From: Litoditis marina
Lineage: Eukaryota; Nematoda; Chromadorea; Rhabditida; Rhabditidae
DNA length: 64,000 nucleotides
Assembly: GCA_964036275.1 (NCBI GenBank)
Contig: OZ038437.1
Location: 426,001-490,000 of the forward strand
Reading direction: 5' to 3'
Shown here: piece after piece, positions 60,401 through 64,000 of the stretch
Position numbering within the stretch: the first letter of the stretch is position 1
Layout of the letters: each line of letters starts with the position of its first letter
Translations under genes and position numbers: made by a program
The notes under the pieces: model-generated
Seen by the model: the letters and a program-made list of their open reading frames with translations, nothing else
Databases searched by the model: none
What the model was told of the DNA's origin: nothing

Positions 60401-62196
60401 TACTGACAGTTCTACCACGAGATGATAATATGAAATGGTGATTTGATGATTGTAATGGATGAAGCTTATAGGGAGTGCCAGATCTATATTTTTTTTGTCT
60501 CTCGCCGGAATCGAACCAGCGAGCAAAAGATTCGTAGCTTCGCGTTAACCACTGCGCTACGAGAGCACATAATCGACAGGTTTTCGAATGGAACACAAGT
60601 GTCCGAACACAGCGAAAATTGAGTTATACTGTACTCTCTCTCCTTTCGGTTAGCGACGACTATATTGTCTCTATTTCCAGTCGAAGCGTACCCACTTCCT
60701 GGAGGCTGCCCTGCGTGCCCTGGCCACCCTTCGTACCGTCGCCGGCTGTCAGCACCAGCACATTCGAAGTGAATCGGCAGCTCTCTCCTCCTATGTCTAC
60801 TACCAGCTGCTGGCACTCAAACAGACTCAGTTGGTTGGTTCGATGTGTTTGGTTGGCATTCTAAATTCAATCCCGGAACATTCAAGTTATCGATAATTGA
60901 TATTCAAAAGTGTATGATTTTTACTCATTTCTCCACAACTTATTCATTAGAAAATTACTTTGGTTTCCAACCGATTCATGGTGAAATAGATAGTTTTCCG
61001 CTCCTTTCTGCTCATTTTTCTTTATAAAGAATGTCTTTCGCTCGAGCCTGGTATGATTTTTTTTCGTGTTAGCAAATCAATAGGAATTAGTTAATTTTCA
61101 GGAGCCACTTCTGGGAACCCCGAAATGCAAGTCTCGAGTGCGGGATTTCGCGGACCAGCTCCGCGCCGCCAACCAGCATCTCATCTGGGTTTCGAATGCC
61201 CAGATAGATGGTCCGGCCAAACGAGTTCCCCCCGAGTATATCGACTTCACTCTATTCCTTCTCCGATGTCCTACCTGTGAGTTTGTCTAACATTTGGGTA
61301 CAAATCGAGTGCAAAGTGTCGTGTTTTGAGAGAAGAATAATTTTCAACTTTTTACACCTTCATTGAAAAAGTATGGTTACTCCGTTGATAAATCCATTCC
61401 ATCCTAAATAAGTAGGGTGAGACTGGTGCTGGACAATTTTTATGATTATATATGATAATCACTAATGTTGGTATTATTATCATAAGCCTATCATTACAGT
61501 AACCCTCCGATTGAGTGTTTGATGTTATCGTAGTTATATTATGTAGTTTGAACTGTGACTACCATGTCATTCGATTCCCATTCCAGTAACGGACCCTCAG
61601 AAGTTGGACTTCTGTCGTCTGGCAGTCGAGTGGAACCTGGCTGTGGTGCGGGCTGCTTCGGAGGGAACCTCGCCCTGGGTAGACGAGACGAGGAGCCAAC
61701 GACTGTGGAAGGATGTACAGCAGCTGTTCAAATGGATCAATGTGGTTGGTTTGCTTCCTTGTAAGCGTATAGTTTGGTTCGCTCTAGAAGTGTATTCAAG
61801 TTGAAGATCTATTTCGATTGGGCGTTATGAGAGTTCACGTGTGTTTATTTGGTGACAACCGTGTGGCGGAATCTTCGAGAGTATGTGTATTACGTGAAGG
61901 TTGCCTACGGGATCAATTCCACCCCGCTCGTAGGTTTTCTCGCAAATAGCTTAGTAGGAGCTGTACATCGGTAAGGTATGGTCCCACACGATAGTTCCCA
62001 CGTAGTGAGTATATATTAATACCAATTCATGTAACTGAGATTCAATAAGAACTCTTTGCAGAACTGGCCGAAGAGTGACAGACTGAAGAAGGCCTATCTG
62101 CAGCTGCTGGTCTCCCTGCCCGAAAGTAACCACGATCGGTTACAATTAATTATTGATCGACTTGGTCGAGTCCTTGAATTGATAGACTCCAAGTAA
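48269..62196 (+). CDS. EDRF1: Orthologue of EDRF1 (erythroid differentiation-related factor 1), 27 exons
   Basis: Exons: 48269-48331, 48673-48774, 48931-48998, 49607-49784, 50066-50190, 50740-50804, 51111-51184, 51792-51907, 52526-52637, 53214-53361, 53642-53754, 54160-54276, 54593-54748, 55359-55508, 56080-56182, 56536-56685, 57133-57263, 57578-57641, 57843-57933, 58280-58367, 58916-59083, 59420-59575, 59861-60010, 60681-60833, 61102-61276, 61587-61744, 62062-62196. They sum to 3309 nt (1102 residues) with every phase consistent. Diagnostic matches to human EDRF1: PYSAGPMSLICHRVG (human PYSKSHVSMAVHRIG), LPIFGGGQFPSVSIRLR (human MPIFGGGRYPAVSLRLR), VLTGIDIMLDQLMCHIPE, QGHTYWLF and KLYDLTGLC. 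The C-terminal half is mostly helical, TPR-like. Human EDRF1 is about 1240 residues and is linked to erythroid gene expression; its molecular role here is unknown. Exon 1 and the donors of exons 23 and 24 are the least certain. Introns hold MITEs, a SINE and partial exon copies. Confidence 0.93.
48376..48460. repeat. CT microsatellite in EDRF1 intron 1
   Basis: About 40 CT units with one CG interruption, 45 bp after the first exon. Confidence 0.95.
49456..49578. mobile_element. TTAA MITE, family A, EDRF1 intron 3
   Basis: TTAAAGCAGGACGATTATG to ATAATCGTTCTTCTTTAA, ending 28 bp before the acceptor of exon 4. Confidence 0.85.
50304..50366 (+). pseudogene. Partial copy of EDRF1 exon 5 (3' edge plus donor)
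   Basis: AATGTGCAGACCTATCCC ... GAGAACCTCATATGGCATGG followed by GTATG matches 50138-50196 (the last 17 or so codons of exon 5 and its donor). It lies about 170 bp downstream in the same orientation. It has no acceptor of its own. Confidence 0.9.
51967..52022 (+). repeat. 27-bp tandem duplication in EDRF1 intron 8
   Basis: GGATGGTTTATCAAAACGAT plus GAGCAAG occurs twice back to back. Confidence 0.9.
52262..52470. mobile_element. GGTAACC foldback element, EDRF1 intron 8
   Basis: Left CCTGGTTTTCTGGTAACCTA and right TTAGGTTACAAAAAACCC-like arms, with the interior GTTACCTACCGGTTACCTGT. Same family as 43190. Confidence 0.7.
52669..52792. mobile_element. TTAA MITE, family A, EDRF1 intron 9
   Basis: TTAAAGAAGGACGATTATG on the left and CATAATTGTCCTTCTTTAA on the right, beginning 32 bp after exon 9. 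Confidence 0.85.
54523..54565 (+). pseudogene. Partial copy of EDRF1 exon 13 (acceptor plus 5' edge)
   Basis: TTCAGCACAGCGCCTGTGTG then TAGTACTGTTTGCTGTC matches the acceptor and start of exon 13 at 54588. It lies about 65 bp upstream. A TAG falls where the functional exon has CAA, so its use would truncate the protein. Confidence 0.88.
55585..55628 (+). pseudogene. Partial copy of EDRF1 exon 14 (3' edge plus donor)
   Basis: GGAAACTGTTGCGATCAGGC then GCTAGAATACTCTCTGGAG and GTAT matches 55485-55512. It lies about 100 bp downstream in the same orientation and contains a TAG in frame. Confidence 0.88.
56192..56240. mobile_element. Half of a family-D MITE, EDRF1 intron 15
   Basis: GCATTTCCCCAGGTGGACTT then GGGCAGCCTGCCAATGAA matches one end of the elements at 22230 and 24002. 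Confidence 0.7.
56434..56470 (+). pseudogene. Partial copy of EDRF1 exon 16 (acceptor plus 5' edge)
   Basis: TTGCAGATGCGTGCAACGAC then ACGGTGTACCACGTGAA matches the acceptor and first 11 or so codons of exon 16 at 56531. It lies about 97 bp upstream and runs into TAA in the exon's frame. Confidence 0.9.
58607..58876. mobile_element. Foldback element built from GGTTGCAT words, EDRF1 intron 20
   Basis: GGCCAATTACACATGCGACC at the left and GGTTGCTTGTGTAAACCGCC at the right. The interior is a mirror array of GGTTGCATTTG and CAAATGCAACC. The minus-strand frames over it are spurious. Confidence 0.75.
60258..60660. mobile_element. Composite tRNA-derived SINE, EDRF1 intron 23
   Basis: The left end (plus strand) reads TCAAGTGGTTAGTGTTCGGC, TGTCAC, then CCGGGTTCGATCGCC, resembling tRNA-Asp(GTC) boxes A and B. 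The right end (minus strand) has TAGCGCAGTGGTTAACGC and GCTGGTTCGATTCCGGC. Neither folds into a proper anticodon stem, so they are not functional tRNA genes. The element ends 20 bp before the acceptor of exon 24. The fragment at 31165 shares its right half. Confidence 0.75.
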
Positions 62197-62203
62197 ATCA
62201 AGG

Positions 62204-62209
62204 AATAAA
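62204..62209 (+). terminator. Poly(A) signal of EDRF1
   Basis: AATAAA begins 8 nt after the stop codon, giving a very short 3' UTR, as is common in nematodes. Confidence 0.8.
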
Positions 62210-62602
62210 GTTATTTATTATCAACTGTTTAATTCAGAAATGAGAAGTGGATAAAAAGATATGGCTCTAAAACACACACAATGCTAATAAATAAATAGTG
62301 ATCACATTGCACTGAACTTATCACAGTGTTGGTATGATTAATATATGTACAATAGAATTTGACTATAATTGTTGGATATCTAAAACAACCTCATTACCAG
62401 TGAACTAAATCTAAAACAGAAGAATTTAAAAAAAGAGGAAGAATCAAACTACAAATTTCGTATAATCGGTCTCTTAGGTATTGTTAAAATTAAAACTAGC
62501 ATACTTTCTAAAAATTTGTGGCATTAATGACTAATCGAAAAAATCAATAAATCAATCACTTGTCACTAACTGCATAATATCAGTGATGAAACTACAAACT
62601 GG

Positions 62603-63980
62603 TCACTCGGTCACATTGAACATCTGTTGCATGGACTGTTTGGCAGCCTTCAGTGCCTTTCGTTCCAGTGTGAGTCCGATTAGACCCTGCCAGACACAGA
62701 ACACAATCACCACTGTGAGAAGGAATCTGCAATAGAGGGAGTGGCCTAATATTTGTTGTAGTTTGATATCGGCCTAAACACACTGGGAACAAACTACAAG
62801 CAGAACCGAAGACACCGTACAGCTCATTTTCTCCGATCAAGAGTCGTTGCAAAACAGTAAATAACTGTTTATACGTGGCTGTCATATATATTGGCTGTCA
62901 TATAAATTGATTTTCTGCTCGTCGTCTGACGTCTCTTCAGGGCACACTATACCTCTAGTTTGTTGCAATACAGTTTCGACCAAACGCAAATTTGTTAATT
63001 AACAGAGCTCGTTCCGAGTTGGTAGAAGCGAACTCTATACACGCATTGTTGCAATTTGCACATTAGTCTCACCCGACAGTGTTTTGTCAGTGAAGTCTAG
63101 CAGTATATTAGTTTCGGTCAAAATATTGTAACAGGAAATCAGAGTGAAATGCCAAACTCCTCAATCTTCCCCACAACATTTACATATATAATCTAACTGG
63201 AAGTTTTGTAATCATACTGTAGGCGTCCAAGTAGAGATGAATAAGACTATATCTCACCTGACAATGGAGAGGAGAGCGGAATGAATTACAAGGGGAAAAG
63301 GGTTCTAGATAAAATTAAAATAAAATGTACTAATACTATTAGATATTATAATAAACATATCTAACCTGACTATGGAGAGGAGGGCGGATAGGATAGGATG
63401 ATTAGCATCCAGAAGCAGAGATAACAGGACGATGAACAGCAAGAGGGCTGCCCCCAGGTAGAACAACATACGGTCCTTCCGGGCACGACGCTGACCACCT
63501 AAAAACTATTTAAATTCTCTAATTCTTATTTTAAGTTTAATTATTTCATTTTATTCTGAAGTTTAATTGTTTCAAGCTCTATAACAAACGGGTTCTTCCG
63601 CGCACGACGCTGGCCGCCTGAAACATACTTTCATAGGAAGTGACCGAATTGTAGTTTGATCCTGCAAGGAAGAGAAGGGATAATAGCACTTTTCGCCGCT
63701 AATCAGTTATTCACTCACACCGCCGAGGCCTCTCATTTCCCCACAAGCATTTTGGGCATTGTGAAAAAGTAGGGGTCGTAAGTCCAGAATTAAAATAGTC
63801 GGTAACTTGTATGAAAATGAGTGAAAATGGTGGTTTTTGCGACGTGGCGGCACATAAAGATAGGAGATCGCGAGATTTCACCGCGGTTGTGCGACTCATT
63901 TGAAAATGTGGTTGTTTACCTGACACAATTCCGATGGCCTCAATGAGAAGTGGTCGATTTGCCTCCCAAGTCACCGATTG
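62603..63980 (-). CDS. Small membrane protein, C-terminal part (5' end outside window)
   Basis: Exons (minus): 63980-63920, 63498-63366, 62726-62603 (stop TGA); phases 1 and 2 join cleanly. The protein reads SVTWEANRPLLIEAIGIVSG, then GGQRRARKDRM (basic, cytosolic), then LFYLGAALLLFIVLLSLLL (TM), ILSALLSIVRFLLTVVIVFC (TM), and a charged tail with LERKALKAAK to FNVTE. I do not recognise the family. The basic stretch before the first helix argues for a cytosolic N-terminal side. The gene converges with EDRF1; only about 400 bp separate the two stop codons. The middle exon has decoy copies on both sides (63258 and 63591). Exons farther 5' lie beyond the right edge. Confidence 0.7.
63258..63285 (-). 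pseudogene. Partial copy of the middle exon's 3' edge plus donor
   Basis: On the minus strand CCGCTCTCCTCTCCATTGTC then AG|GTGAGA matches the functional exon end (CCGCCCTCCTCTCCATAGTC then AG|GTTAGA at 63366). It lies about 107 bp further 3' and carries the better donor of the two. Confidence 0.85.
63591..63622 (-). pseudogene. Partial copy of the middle exon's acceptor and 5' edge
   Basis: On the minus strand TTTCAGGCGGCCAGCGTCGT then GCGCGGAAGAACC matches TTTAGGTGGTCAGCGTCGTG then CCCGGAAGGACC at the functional exon start (63498). It lies about 120 bp further 5' and has the stronger acceptor. Confidence 0.85.
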
Positions 63981-64000
63981 CTGCAAAGAACTTCTATGAA

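Noticed and set aside
60498..60570. tRNA gene on the minus strand
   Set aside because: Box A and box B are present, but there is no 5-bp anticodon stem, and the acceptor and T stems cannot both be complete. It belongs to a repeated element, so it is tRNA-derived.

Overview
This is eukaryotic DNA, almost certainly from a rhabditid nematode (Caenorhabditis or a close relative). The evidence is: short AT-rich introns with strong TTTCAG acceptors; divergent nematode-type serpentine chemoreceptor genes (Srt-like and Str-like); a possible trans-splice acceptor 1 nt before an ATG; a Ty3/Gypsy element of the K02A2.6 type; and a very high load of small terminal-inverted-repeat elements. Most stretches that read as long open frames are not genes. 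The coding content is small exons, which I rebuilt from splice sites and reading-frame phase.

Layout. 1-1.8 kb: 5' end of a divergent SLC6 sodium/neurotransmitter symporter gene (minus strand, runs off the left edge). 1.8-15 kb: no convincing gene; GA microsatellites, MITEs, a palindrome cluster and the 3' end of a non-LTR retrotransposon. 15.1-18.8 kb: a young LTR retrotransposon with two 383-bp LTRs that look identical and one 744-residue Gag-protease-integrase-remnant frame lacking reverse transcriptase. 19.1-21.2 kb: an E2F-like-site-rich repeat and a near-perfect 366-bp hairpin element. 21.5-27.6 kb: a nine-exon Srt-like chemoreceptor gene (plus strand). 28.8-30.4 kb: a terminal-inverted-repeat element carrying an array of CRE octamers. 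30.5-31.9 kb: a Srt-like paralogue broken by a tRNA-derived SINE. 32.6-35.2 kb: a Str-like chemoreceptor gene (minus strand) with a duplicated partial first exon. 38.3-44.0 kb: a multi-pass membrane protein gene of unknown function (minus strand), its introns full of MITEs. 44.1-47.8 kb: repeats. 48.3-62.2 kb: a complete 27-exon orthologue of EDRF1 (1102 residues, plus strand). 62.6-64 kb: the 3' part of a small membrane protein gene (minus strand), convergent with EDRF1.

The genes do not form a pathway: this is a patchwork of a housekeeping-like gene (EDRF1), membrane proteins and chemoreceptors. The most unusual signals lie between and inside the genes. Partial exon copies sit beside their parent exons in at least three genes. 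Repeats carry ordered arrays of perfect TGACGTCA (CRE/bZIP-like) or TTGGCGCC (E2F-like) sites. A core near CAAACTACAAA is dispersed at more than twenty places on both strands. The RT-less retrotransposon is flanked by 65-bp direct repeats.
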